This document shows positions 8,156 to 16,700 of a stretch of DNA of 33,697 bases, piece by piece. Position numbers and translations under genes: made by a program. The stretch is from an uncultured Thermomicrobiales bacterium (lineage in GTDB: Bacteria > Chloroflexota > Chloroflexia > Thermomicrobiales > UBA6265). Below the pieces are notes generated by a model. That model was not told where the DNA came from, searched no databases, and was given only the letters and a program-made list of their open reading frames with translations. Each line of letters begins with the position of its first letter. Positions within the stretch are counted from its first letter, which is position 1. The DNA is taken from the NCBI GenBank assembly GCA_902806405.1, contig CADCWL010000073.1, forward strand, positions 1 through 33,697, in the 5' to 3' direction.

Positions 8156-9424
8156 TCAGCGCGCGCGGCGGTGTCCCCCGAAGCGGCCCGGGTCGAACGG
8201 GAGGATCACGTCCGGGGCGCGGCCGGTGGTGAGGAGGGCGGCGATCGCCTCGCCAGTGGCCGGGGCGAGGGTGACGCCGAGCATCGCGTGGCCACCCGCG
8301 ACGGCGAGGTTGCCGAAGCCGGGGGCGAGGCCGATCACCGGCAGGCCATCCGGCGTCATCGGGCGGAAGCCGACCCAGACCGTCGCCCGGCTGGGGTCGG
8401 TCGGCCAACCGCGGACGGAGGCGGCGCCCGCGGCGGCGATCGCGGCAGCGCGGCGCGGCGCGATCCGTCCGTTCAAACCGGCCAGCTCCATCGTTCCCGC
8501 CAAGCGCACCAAACCGGCGAGCGGCGTGACCGCGACCCGCGCCTCGTGCAGGTAGAGGGGGGCGCGGATCGGGTCGGGGAGCGCCGGCGGCGGGGCATAA
8601 TCGAGGCCGTACCCCTTCCCCGCCTCGATCGGGACGCGGACGCCGGCGAGTCGCATCACCGCCGGCGTCCAGGCCCCGGCGCAGACGACGACCGCCTCCG
8701 CGGCGACCCGGCCGGCGGTGGTGGCGAGCGCCGAGACGCGGCCATCCCGGTGCTCGATCCCGGTGACCGCCACCCCCGTCCGAAGGTCGACGCCGCCTCG
8801 GCGGAGCCGGGCTTCGAGACCCGTCACCAGGGAGTCCGGGCGGACGTGCCGCTCCTGCGGGAAGCGGTAGCCGCCGACGACCGCTCTCGTGAGCGCCGGC
8901 TCCAGCTCCCGCATCGCCTGGGCGTCGAGCAGCGGCGCGTCGTAGCCGAACGGACGGAGGGGGGCCAGGGCGGCGTGGTCGCGCGCCAGCTCGTGGCGGG
9001 AGTGGTAGACGAAGGCGAGACCGTCGCGGTGCTCCTCGAAGGCGACCCCGTCGGCGCGGAGGGCGTCGAAGAGGGACATCGTCCGCCGGTTCAGCGCAGC
9101 CGTCGCCTCCAGTCCGGCGAGGTGGTCACGGGCGTTGCAGCGCCGCCAGAAGGCGACGAGCCAGCGGAGGAAGCCGGGGTTGGCACGGGGCCTGACGTAG
9201 AGCGGGCTGTCCGGCCGCAGCATCCAGCGGGCCGACACCCGCGCCAGCCCGGGCGCCGGCACCGGCCCGGAGAGGGAGGGCACGATCCAGCCGGCGTTGC
9301 CGTGGGAGGCGGCGGCGCGGGCGGGCCCGGCATCGACCACCGTCACCGCGCATCCCCGCCGGTGCAGCGCGTGCGCCACGCAGAGCCCGATCACCCCGCC
9401 CCCGACGACGACGATCGGTTCCAT
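8156..9424 (-). CDS. FAD-dependent D-amino-acid dehydrogenase (DadA-like)
   Basis: A 422-residue flavoprotein of the DAO/DadA family. It starts with a FAD-binding Rossmann motif, VVVGGGVIGLCVAHALHRRG (GxGxxG around residues 8-13), followed by SHGNAGWIVPS, the signature of DadA-type D-amino-acid dehydrogenases. Later come PQERHVRPDSLV, then AEAVVVCAGAWTP, and a C-terminal WVGFRPMTPDGLPVIGLAPG with GGHAMLGVTLAPATG, the FAD-contacting end. It probably oxidises a D-amino acid or glycine-type substrate with electrons passed to the respiratory chain. The ATG has a GGAGGGA ribosome site upstream. It stands alone; the gene upstream of it on this strand is degenerate. Confidence 0.9.
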   Translation of the reverse strand: MEPIVVVGGGVIGLCVAHALHRRGCAVTVVDAGPARAAASHGNAGWIVPSLSGPVPAPGLARVSARWMLRPDSPLYVRPRANPGFLRWLVAFWRRCNARDHLAGLEATAALNRRTMSLFDALRADGVAFEEHRDGLAFVYHSRHELARDHAALAPLRPFGYDAPLLDAQAMRELEPALTRAVVGGYRFPQERHVRPDSLVTGLEARLRRGGVDLRTGVAVTGIEHRDGRVSALATTAGRVAAEAVVVCAGAWTPAVMRLAGVRVPIEAGKGYGLDYAPPPALPDPIRAPLYLHEARVAVTPLAGLVRLAGTMELAGLNGRIAPRRAAAIAAAGAASVRGWPTDPSRATVWVGFRPMTPDGLPVIGLAPGFGNLAVAGGHAMLGVTLAPATGEAIAALLTTGRAPDVILPFDPGRFGGHRRAR

Positions 9425-9464
9425 CCCTTCCCTCCCCCCCGCTCGCCGCGAACGATCCGCCTCT

Positions 9465-9890
9465 CTACGGGAACCGAATCCCGGTGGCGGGTGCCGTCCC
9501 CCCTAGCGGAACTCGAGACGTCCACGGCCCCGGCTCGGTCCGCTCCTCCGCCCGCAAGCGGCCAGTCAATGGCGGGGAGGCACGTTGCCACCGCAGCGCC
9601 GGGACGGTCAGGCGCAGATCGGCGGCGGGCGGGACGGCGGGGGCCAAGGCGTAGGCGAAGCGCCAGGAGTCGCCACCGCCATGCAGGTGCCGTGATCGTC
9701 GACGGCGACGACCCGCTCGTCGACCCAGGATGCCTCGCTCCCCATCGGCTCCTCGTTCCGGAGCACGTTGCCGCGGACGAGGAGGCCGTCCCCGTAGCGT
9801 ACCAACGACAGGAGCGGGAGGGTGGCCGCTCCCGCCTCTTGGCTCCGGCCGGTCGGGACGACGCCGAGGAGATCGCGCCGGGCCGGAAGG
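9465..9890 (-). pseudogene. Frameshifted remnant of an unrecognised beta-rich protein
   Basis: Two minus-strand frames join into one plausible protein. The first reads RDLLGVVPTGRSQEAGAAT, then LPLLSLVRYGDGLLVRG and ERVVAVDDHGT, ending near 9690. The second continues with GGGDSWRFAYALAPAVPPAA, then DLRLTVPALRW and a final PGPWTSRVPL. The alternating hydrophobic pattern and the shared theme (V-P-x-G-x-S-Q, SLxRYxDG, DDxGT, WRFAYAxAPA, PGPWT) resemble a beta-sandwich domain I have a general memory of in Chloroflexota proteins but cannot name. A single-base shift near 9685-9695 separates the halves, and no start codon precedes the first half. No function is assigned. Confidence 0.4.
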
Positions 9891-10003
9891 GGACTCGGCG
9901 GGTCCGCCCCGTCCTCGCGCTCGCGCTCCTTCCGCCTGCCGAGCGGCGAGTGGCCGAACCAGCCGCGGCGGCGCCCGCCGACCGTGATCCGCCGGGTCGC
10001 CCG

Positions 10004-10387
10004 CTAGGGCGGCATCAGCCGGAGTGCGGGCGAAAGACCGACGGCGGCAAAGAAGGCGGTCGCCGGGGCGACGAGGGGCCGAACCCGCCGCGCGACCGCC
10101 GATTGGGCCAGGACGCTTGCGAGGACCGCGGCGCGACCGGGAAGGGAGCCGGGAGGGTCGGGACAACGCTCCACCAGCGACTCTTCACCGAATGGACAAC
10201 CACCGTGGCCGGCAGGGTCCACACCGGCGGAGGCAAGGTCGTCCGCGGGGATCGGGAGCCGATAGAGGATGGACGCGCGATGGATCTCGTCGACCAGGAA
10301 GTTATCGACCGAATGCCCGTCATGGGAACGCGCGAAAGCGTCCACGGCCGCGACGGTGCCGGCAAGATTCAGCGCCTCGCGCCGCAT
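10004..10387 (-). CDS. Doubtful hypothetical ORF
   Basis: A 127-codon open frame starting MRREALNLAGTVAAVDAFAR and continuing with SVDNFLVDEIHRASILYRL, which has a more protein-like composition than the competing frames. The second half (ARRVRPLVAPATAFFAAVGL) is Ala/Arg-rich and less convincing. No family is recognised and no ribosome site is seen. It lies immediately upstream, on the same strand, of the frameshifted remnant at 9465-9890 and may belong to the same decayed locus. Kept because nothing else explains this stretch. Confidence 0.25.
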   Translation of the reverse strand: MRREALNLAGTVAAVDAFARSHDGHSVDNFLVDEIHRASILYRLPIPADDLASAGVDPAGHGGCPFGEESLVERCPDPPGSLPGRAAVLASVLAQSAVARRVRPLVAPATAFFAAVGLSPALRLMPP

Positions 10388-10567
10388 AGTGGGCGTGGGC
10401 GGGCGAGAGCAGGTTCGACCGGATCAGCGGTTTCTTCCCCGGCTTCGGCGCCAGATCGACCGGCCGACCGACCGGTACCGCCAACTCCTCTTCACGCCGC
10501 CCGACATCGGGCATGCCGTCCGCTCCGGCGGTTGCTCGGGTCGGGCGGGAGCACGGACCGGCACCGG

Positions 10568-11221
10568 CTAGAGCGGGATGCCGCAGCCGGCGACGCCGCC
10601 GAAGTAGCCGTCCGTGAAGGCGTTGGCGCGGTCGGCGCCGCTGCCGTGGGCGGGGGCATCGACGGGCAGCCAGTTCGGGTCGCCGGCGAGGGCGGAGAGG
10701 CGGATCGCCTGGCTCAAGGCCCCGGAGTCGAGGAGGCCGCGGGCGCCGGCGTCGGCGGCGTAGGCGCCGGAGAGGCAGTCGGCCTGGAGCTCGCTGGCGC
10801 CGTCGACGGTGTAGGGGATGCCGAGCAGGAGCTGGACGTGGTGGCCCCACTCGTGGGCCAGGATCGTGGTCCAGGCAAAGCCGTCGCCGGCGGCCTGGAG
10901 TTGCGCGTACCAGGGGCCGGAGGCGTAGATGGTGCCGTCCAGGCCGCAGTAGGCGGCCGGCCCCCAGGCGGGGTCGATCCAGCCGCAGCCGGCCTGGATC
11001 GGCGCGTCGAGGGCGACGACGCCGGGGGAGGCGTACGGGACGCCGCCGGCGGCGAAGACGCCGGCCCAGAACGCGTCGACGTCGGCGACGACCGGGTCGG
11101 CGAGGGCGTAGCCCGCGACCGAGGCCTCCGCCAGGTCCGGCGCCGCCTCCTGGGCCGAGAGCGACGCCGGGGCGGCGAGGGACAGGACGAGGGCGAAGCA
11201 GAAGATCCCAAGCCGGGGCAT
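10568..11221 (-). CDS. Secreted neutral zinc metallopeptidase (YpfJ/PF04228 type)
   Basis: A 217-residue protein with an N-terminal signal peptide (MPRLGIFCFALVLSLAAPAS, cleavage near SAQ at 22-24). The zinc-binding HExxH motif is HEWGHH at residues 123-128 within LAHEWGHHVQLLLGIP, followed by ELQADCLSGAYA at 144-155, whose Glu is the likely third ligand. The family's late DPNW segment is seen at 181-184 and ANAFTDGYFGG near 199-209. This arrangement matches the neutral zinc metallopeptidase family. The protein is probably exported; its substrate is unknown. The ATG is preceded by a GGAG at a suitable distance. Three cysteines in the middle and one near the end could form disulfides outside the cell. 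Confidence 0.88.
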   Translation of the reverse strand: MPRLGIFCFALVLSLAAPASLSAQEAAPDLAEASVAGYALADPVVADVDAFWAGVFAAGGVPYASPGVVALDAPIQAGCGWIDPAWGPAAYCGLDGTIYASGPWYAQLQAAGDGFAWTTILAHEWGHHVQLLLGIPYTVDGASELQADCLSGAYAADAGARGLLDSGALSQAIRLSALAGDPNWLPVDAPAHGSGADRANAFTDGYFGGVAGCGIPL

Positions 11222-11466
11222 CGTGTGTCTCCGGTGCGGTTGGCGGACGGCAGACGAAAGGTGGCGGTCGACGGAACGCCACGCGGCGAGGTCCGCGCCG
11301 AGCCGGAGGGCGGCGGGCGGGGCCCGATCCCGGCGGGAGCGTGGGGTCCATTCTAGCCCGTCGTCGGTGCGCCGACGCGGCGCGTGCCCGCCGCGCGCGG
11401 ACGGCCGATCCCCCGCGGACGGCCCGAATGGAGGGTCGCGAACAGCGGGTGCGCAACCGGGGGCCG

Positions 11467-11485
11467 CAGTCCGCGACCCGGACTG
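11467..11485 (-). terminator. Stem-loop after the coiled-coil gene
   Basis: CAGTCCG (11467-11473) and CGGACTG (11479-11485) form a perfect 7-bp stem with a 5-base loop, about 10 bases beyond the minus-strand stop at 11495. There is no T-run. The role is inferred from position. Confidence 0.35.
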
Positions 11486-11494
11486 GACGTCCCG

Positions 11495-11695
11495 CTAAAC
11501 GGCGTCGCGGTCGAAGGTGTCTTGGCGCTCGCCGAGCCGCCGCTCGAGCCGCTCGACACGCGCCTCCAGCTCGGCGATGCGGACGCGGAGGGGGGCGGTC
11601 TCCTGCTCGACGAGGGTGTCGACCCCTTGCCGGACCCCCGACTTGACGCGGCTGGCGGCCTGCTTGAGGGCCTCCTGGGCGAGGCGATTGTTCAT
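11495..11695 (-). CDS. Small coiled-coil protein
   Basis: A 66-residue soluble protein. The first 30 residues are Ala/Lys/Val-rich and helical (MNNRLAQEALKQAASRVKSG); residues 33-58 form a clear heptad coiled coil (RIAELEARVERLERRLGERQ). The ATG has an AAGGAG ribosome site about 12 bases upstream, supporting a real gene. It is similar in build to small polyhydroxyalkanoate-granule or accessory-factor-type coiled-coil proteins, but no family is claimed. It is transcribed alone between the zinc peptidase and the GNAT gene, with 102 bases to the latter. Confidence 0.7.
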   Translation of the reverse strand: MNNRLAQEALKQAASRVKSGVRQGVDTLVEQETAPLRVRIAELEARVERLERRLGERQDTFDRDAV

Positions 11696-11797
11696 CGGCG
11701 GGGGTGCTCCTTGCTCGTCGACGGCGATGGGGTCCGGTCTCCCCGGGGCCGCGGCCGCGGCGTGGACAATCGCCTGCGTCGACCGGGCCGGCGGACG

Positions 11798-12460
11798 CTA
11801 GCGACCGATTGCCGGCCCCGGTTCCTCGTCGGATAACGGCCGGCCGCTCCCCAATGCCCCGGGTGGCGGCTCGCCGGGGAGCGGCGCGGGCCGCGAATCT
11901 TGGTCCCTACCAATGGTACACAGAATCGGTCCTCCCGCGTCCGCGGCGGGGGGCGTGGTCATCAGCAGGAACGCCGTCTCCTTGCCCCGCACCGGGCTCG
12001 TGAAGCGCGGGCCGGGGCGGAATCCGGCACGCTCGTAGGCGCGGACGGCGCGGAGGTTCCAGGCGGCAACGCTGAGGCGGAACCGAGCGGGCGGGGGGGC
12101 GACACGGCCACGGACGTACGCCAAACCGGCGGCGACGAAGCCCGCGCCCAAGCCGCGGCCGACGAGATCCGGTCGCAGGCCGAGCCCGACGTCGAGAGCG
12201 CCCGGCGGGTAGAGGCCCGCGCGCTCGCCGCCGGGCACCCGCGCCCCCGCGCCGAAGACGAAGAAGCCGGCCAGGGCGCCCCACCCGTCCTCGGCGGCGG
12301 CGTAGGCGGGAAGCTCGGCCAGGATCGCGGGGAGGTCCTCCGCCGCCGGGTCGTAGAAGGCGTACGGACCGTCGTAGCGCCAACCGACCAGCGCCCGGGC
12401 GTCGTCTTCGGTGAAGGGACGGAGGAGAAAGGGGGCCGCCCCGCTCGCGCCGTCGCTCAC
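11798..12460 (-). CDS. GNAT N-acetyltransferase (RimJ/RimL type)
   Basis: A 220-residue acetyltransferase. It opens with FLLRPFTEDDARALVGWRYD, typical of the RimJ/RimL group. The acetyl-CoA binding motif is VGLGLRPDLVGRGLGAGFV, and the C-terminal RLSVAAWNLRAVRAYERAGF is the standard strand-helix end of the fold. The GTG start at 12460 overlaps the stop of the upstream membrane-protein gene as GTGA, so the two are translationally coupled. After FLLMTT the protein continues for about 45 Pro/Gly-rich residues, longer than usual; this tail is probably unstructured. The substrate is unknown. Confidence 0.85.
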   Translation of the reverse strand: MSDGASGAAPFLLRPFTEDDARALVGWRYDGPYAFYDPAAEDLPAILAELPAYAAAEDGWGALAGFFVFGAGARVPGGERAGLYPPGALDVGLGLRPDLVGRGLGAGFVAAGLAYVRGRVAPPPARFRLSVAAWNLRAVRAYERAGFRPGPRFTSPVRGKETAFLLMTTPPAADAGGPILCTIGRDQDSRPAPLPGEPPPGALGSGRPLSDEEPGPAIGR

Positions 12461-12900
12461 CCCAGTGCCCGCGCGACCATCGCCAGCGCCAGGCCGGCGC
12501 GGAGGGTCCAGGCCACGGTCCGCAGCCAGTTGGAGGCGACCAGGGCGCGGGCGACCGCCGGGTCGAAGCCGCCCCCGAGCAGCCGGTGACGCGGCACCTG
12601 GAGCAGCGCGGTCGAGAGCCAGATCACCCCCAGCAGCGCCAGCCCAACCCAGACCCAGCCGATCGGCACCGCCGCCGGCCGCCGCACGAGGAGCAGGAGC
12701 GCGGTCCCCCCCTCGACCACCATCGGCGGGCCGACGACCCACCCCGTCCGTCGCACGTGGTCCGCCGCGTAGGCGACGAACCCGTCCTCCCCGACCGCCG
12801 CGAAGAGCGGGTAGTGGACGACCTGAACGAACCAGATCACGCCGAGCATGGTCAGCGTGGCGGCGAGATGGGCGAGCAGGAGGAGGTGGATGACGGACAT
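12457..12900 (-). CDS. Four-helix integral membrane protein of unknown function
   Basis: A 147-residue protein with about four membrane segments: residues 4-27 (LLLAHLAATLTMLGVIWFVQ), around 58-72, 78-100 and 125-146. Between the first two is a conserved-looking loop, VVHYPLFAAVGEDGFVAYAA, then HVRRTGWVVGPPMVVEGGTA. I recognise this layout from small uncharacterised bacterial membrane proteins but cannot attach a function. It is the first gene of a pair with the GNAT acetyltransferase, which starts inside its stop codon. No strong ribosome site is seen, but TATCAT about 10 bases upstream of the ATG could be a -10 box of a nearly leaderless transcript. Confidence 0.8.
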   Translation of the reverse strand: MSVIHLLLLAHLAATLTMLGVIWFVQVVHYPLFAAVGEDGFVAYAADHVRRTGWVVGPPMVVEGGTALLLLVRRPAAVPIGWVWVGLALLGVIWLSTALLQVPRHRLLGGGFDPAVARALVASNWLRTVAWTLRAGLALAMVARALG

Positions 12901-13085
12901 GGAGCTATGATACGTAGCCGTGGGGCCAGGCTGCCGGGTGAGCTTTTCCGGACGTAGCCTGGGGAGCAGACGAGAGATTTCCGGACCGCCTGGCGTCCAG
13001 CCATTCTGGACGCAGCCGGCCCCCTACCGAGAGATCGCGGACGCCGCATCGACGTCGGAGGGGAACGCCGAAGGTGAGCTCCGGG

Positions 13086-13585
13086 CTATCGGGGCAACCT
13101 CGGTCGGGAGACGGCCCGTCTCCGGTGGGTCTGCGCCGTGCCTCGGCGGGCGCACGTGGACCCACCGTCGGAGCCGCACACCGTGACGCCCGCGCAGCCG
13201 TTGGCACCGGTGCACGCCTCCCCGAGACCGAAGCCTTCGTCGACCATGCCGTCGCGGTCGTCGTCGAAGCCGTTGCAGACCTCGGCCGATGGGGTCTCGG
13301 CACGCATTCCTGCACCTCACCGTCGACGCGCGCGTTGACCGTCCGCTGGCAGGCCCCCACGTCGCAGCGGATGGCCGGGCCGGTGCTGGATGGTACGAAG
13401 ACGCAGCCGCGGTCGTCCCGGTCCGGGTCGGTCGGGGCGCACCGCCCGCTGCGGCAGGGGTTGGTGCTGGGGCGGCTCTCCTGGGGGAGGGTGTGGACGC
13501 CGGTCCCGGTGGACTCGTCGCAGGTACCGACGGTGCAGGCGACGCCGTCGTCGCAGCCGGCCGGACAAGGGCCGGCGGGTCGGTC
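13086..13585 (-). pseudogene. Broken Cys-rich / MopE-like metal-binding-motif gene
   Basis: The upstream frame reads CPAGCDDGVACTVGTCDEST, then PTDPDRDDRGCVFVPSSTG, then RCDVGACQRTVNARVDGEV and QECVPR. The frame then shifts near 13290-13300 and continues TPSAEVCNGFDDDRDGMVDE, then GFGLGEACTGANGCAGV and TVCG. The second part is the putative metal-binding motif of MopE-type proteins (EVCNGxDDDCDGxxDEGF), here with Cys changed to Arg; the first part is the Cys-rich CDDGxxCTxDTCD repeat, with one Cys changed to Gly. Besides the frameshift, these losses suggest decay. It lies 120-620 bases downstream of the giant surface-protein gene on the same strand and may once have been another surface protein. 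Confidence 0.6.
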
Positions 13586-13637
13586 GTGGGGGACCGTCGC
13601 CGGCCGCCTCTCGGGCGGCTCGCCCCCCGCCGCACGG

Positions 13638-13725
13638 AGAGCCGCCGGCCCGAGCGGACCGGCGGCTCTGCTTCGTTTCCGATTGGGAAGGCGGAGGGCG
13701 GGGTCGTCCTAGGCCGCCCTCCGCC
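13638..13725 (-). terminator. Two strong stem-loops at the end of the surface-protein gene
   Basis: A perfect 12-bp stem (13690-13701 with 13714-13725) encloses the stop codon at 13709-13711. A second perfect 11-bp stem (13638-13648 with 13659-13669) lies 40 bases further on. Neither has a T-run, as is common in GC-rich genomes. Together they probably end the 7.3-kb transcript. Confidence 0.5.
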
Positions 13726-16700
13726 GGCGCGCCGTCAGCGCCGCCAGGCCGAGCAGCGGCCAGACGACCCCGAGCAACGCCGCCGTTCCGGGAACGCCGG
13801 CGGCGACCGGTCGGGTCGGGCCGACTACGGCGGGCGCGGCGGCGGGGGAAGCACCCGGCCACGCCCCGGGGCCGGCGCCGGTGTTCGGCGGGCGCTTGGT
13901 GCCGAGGCAGTTGAAGGCGAAGACGCTGGCGCGCTCGCCGGCGCGGACGACGACGTCGCCGCGGGCGTTCACGCTGTCCGACTCGGCGTGGCACCAGGCC
14001 GCGCCGACCTCCTCCAGGCGGTAGGTGCCCGGTTCCAGACCGTCGAAGCGGAGGAGGCCATCACCGTCGGTGACGCCGTCCGTCACCGGGATGTCGTCCC
14101 CGCCGTCGAGGAGCGCCAGGGAGAAGGGGACGCCGGCGCCCTGCGGCGCGCACTCGTCGTACCAGTCGAAGCCGGCCGGGGGGGCGGTGACGGGGCAGCC
14201 GTACTTCTGGACCAGGATCGCGCCGGTCGTCGCCGGCAGGTCGTCCGGGACGGTGAAGAAGGCGCAGGTTTGACGCTCGCCCGCGGCGAGGCGGAGGGCG
14301 ATGGTGGCGCCGACCCGCCGCCGGTCCGGCGCGTCCGGGTCACGGCCGCAGAAGGCGAAGACGGTCTGGGCCGCGGTCGCCGGCACCTGCTGCCGGAGGA
14401 CGTAGTCGCCGGCCGGCAACTCCTCGAAACCCGTCTCCCCCTGGAAGCCGCCATCGCCGGTGACGGCGCGGGCGGTGAGGGTGCCGGCGAGGCGGAAGGT
14501 GACGTTGTTGGCGAGGTTCTCCGGGGCGGCGCAGAGGTCGACGAAGTCTGCGTAGACCGTCCCCTGGAAGCCGGGGGCGCAGGTGTAGGCGGCGACGTCG
14601 ATCGCGGCCGGTGCCGGCGCCGGCGGGGCGACAAAGTCGAGGACGACGACGGTCGTCAGCTGGCCGACGGAGATCGTTACCTCCTCGGTCGCCGCGACCG
14701 ACCCGTCGGCGGCCAACTCCTGGAGGGTGTAGTCGCCGGCGAGGAGGGTCGTCTGGTAGCGGCCGTCGTCGCCGGTGGCGAGCTCGCCGGGACCGCCCTC
14801 GCCGCTCGCGGCGACGAGCACGAAGGCGGCGTCACCGGGGGCGCAGCCGGCGGTGCGGGCGAGGCGGCTACCGCCGGGGTCGGAGGAGTCGACGAACTCG
14901 GTCCCCTCGCCGCCGTCGCCGGCCGGGCAGAAGAACTTGACGACCTGGATCGATCCGGTGTCGGGCGGCGGCGGCGCCAGCGCGTTGACGACGTCGAGCG
15001 TCGTCGTCGCTCCGGGGTTGACGACGACGCCGGAGAGCGGATCGGCCGCCAGGTAACCTTCGGGCGCGGTCGTCTCGGTCACATCGTAGGTCCCCGGCGC
15101 GACCGCTTCGAACGTCAGCAGGCCGGCGGCGTCGGTGCAGAGCGGCCCCAGGCCGTCCGGCTCCAGGTCGAAGCAGGCATCGGCCAGGGGGTTGCCGTTG
15201 ACGTCGGTCTTGCGGACCGTCAGCCGGCCCGGCCGGAGCCGGTTCTCGACCGCGACCTCCGTCGTCTCGTTGAGCGCGATCGTGACCGGGAGGTCGGCGA
15301 TCGGCGCGTAGCCGGCCGCCGGGCGGCGGGTCTCGCGCAGCGCGTAGTCGCCGGCGCCGACCCCCTCGAAGGCGATCGTGCCGTCCTCGCTGCCGTCGTC
15401 GGCGTCGCAGCGCGGGCCGGCGACGATCGTCTCGCCGTCGAGGAGGGCGAAGCAGGCGCCGGACAGGGCTTGGTCGCCCTCGTCGACCTTGAAGACGAGC
15501 AGGTCGCCTGTCCGCGGCGGCGGCGGCAGGGCGACGTTGGCGAAGACGAGCTCGGCTTGGCGGTTCGGCGCCACGGTCAGCGTCTGGTCGGCCGCCGCGC
15601 GGTAGCCGGCCGGGGCACGGGTCTCGCTCGCGGTGTAGTCGGCGGCGGCAACGCCCGGGAGAAGGATGGTGCCCGGTGTCGGGTCGGCGTCGTTGGCGTC
15701 GTCGTCGCAGAGGGCGTAGCCGTCTCCCCCGTCGGCGGCGGCGTCCGCGACCGCCAGGGCGAAGCAGGCGCCGCCGAGGGGCGTGCCCGCCTCGTCGACC
15801 TTGGCGATCAGGACCGTTCCCGGCCGCGCGGCGTTGACGACCTCTTCCGCCTGGTCCGCGCCGGCGACGATCTGGAGGGCCCGGTCGTCGGCCGGGGCGT
15901 AGTCGGGGGAGGGGGCCTGCGTCTGTTGGAGGACGTAGGCGCCGCCGGCAAGATCGGCGAAGGCGGTTTGGCCGTCGACGGCCCCGTCCGCGGCGTCGCA
16001 GACGGGACCCAGGGCGCCCGTTCCCCGGAGCAGGGCATAGCAGGCGCCGAGCAGCGCGTCGCCGGCGCCGTCGGTCGTCGTCACGGTCAGCGTCCCGGTC
16101 GGCGGCAGCGGCTCGTTCGGAACGGCGAGGCGGGCGACGCGGCCGGCCCGGACCGTCACCGGCTGGTCGGCGGCCACTGCGTAGCCGGGCGGGGCCGCGG
16201 TCTCGGAGAGGGTGTAGTCCCCGGCCGGGACCGCGTCGAAGCGGACCTGGCCGCGGTTGCCGTCGCCGTCGCCGCCGCGGCCGTCGCAGACCTCTTCGAC
16301 CGTCTCGCCGACGGCGTCGAGGAGGGCGAAGCAGGCTCCGGCGAGGGCGCGGTCCGCCTCGTCGCGCTTGCCCACCACCAGATCGCCGGTCGTGGCCGGC
16401 TGGGCGACGACGACGACCGTGACCGCGATCGGCGCCCGGTCGCGGCGGACCGTCACCGTCCGCCGCTCCGCCCCGCCGACGCTCTGGGCGGAGGAGACGA
16501 CCTCGCTCGATGGCTCCTCACCTTCGGCCAGGCCGTCGACCGCGTCGACGGCCGAGACGGCGACGGCCTCGTAGACCCCCTCGGCCAACCCCTCGACGAC
16601 GAGGGCGCCGGGGGCGGGGTCGGCGTCCTCCGGGCCGTTGTCGCAGAAGGTGCCGACCGTCTCGCCGCCGGCCTCGAGCCGGAAGCACTGCCCCGGAACC

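Noticed and set aside
8171-11356. A 1,061-codon plus-strand frame
   Set aside because: It is opposite the DadA-like gene and the zinc peptidase and is low-complexity Arg/Gly/Asp sequence.
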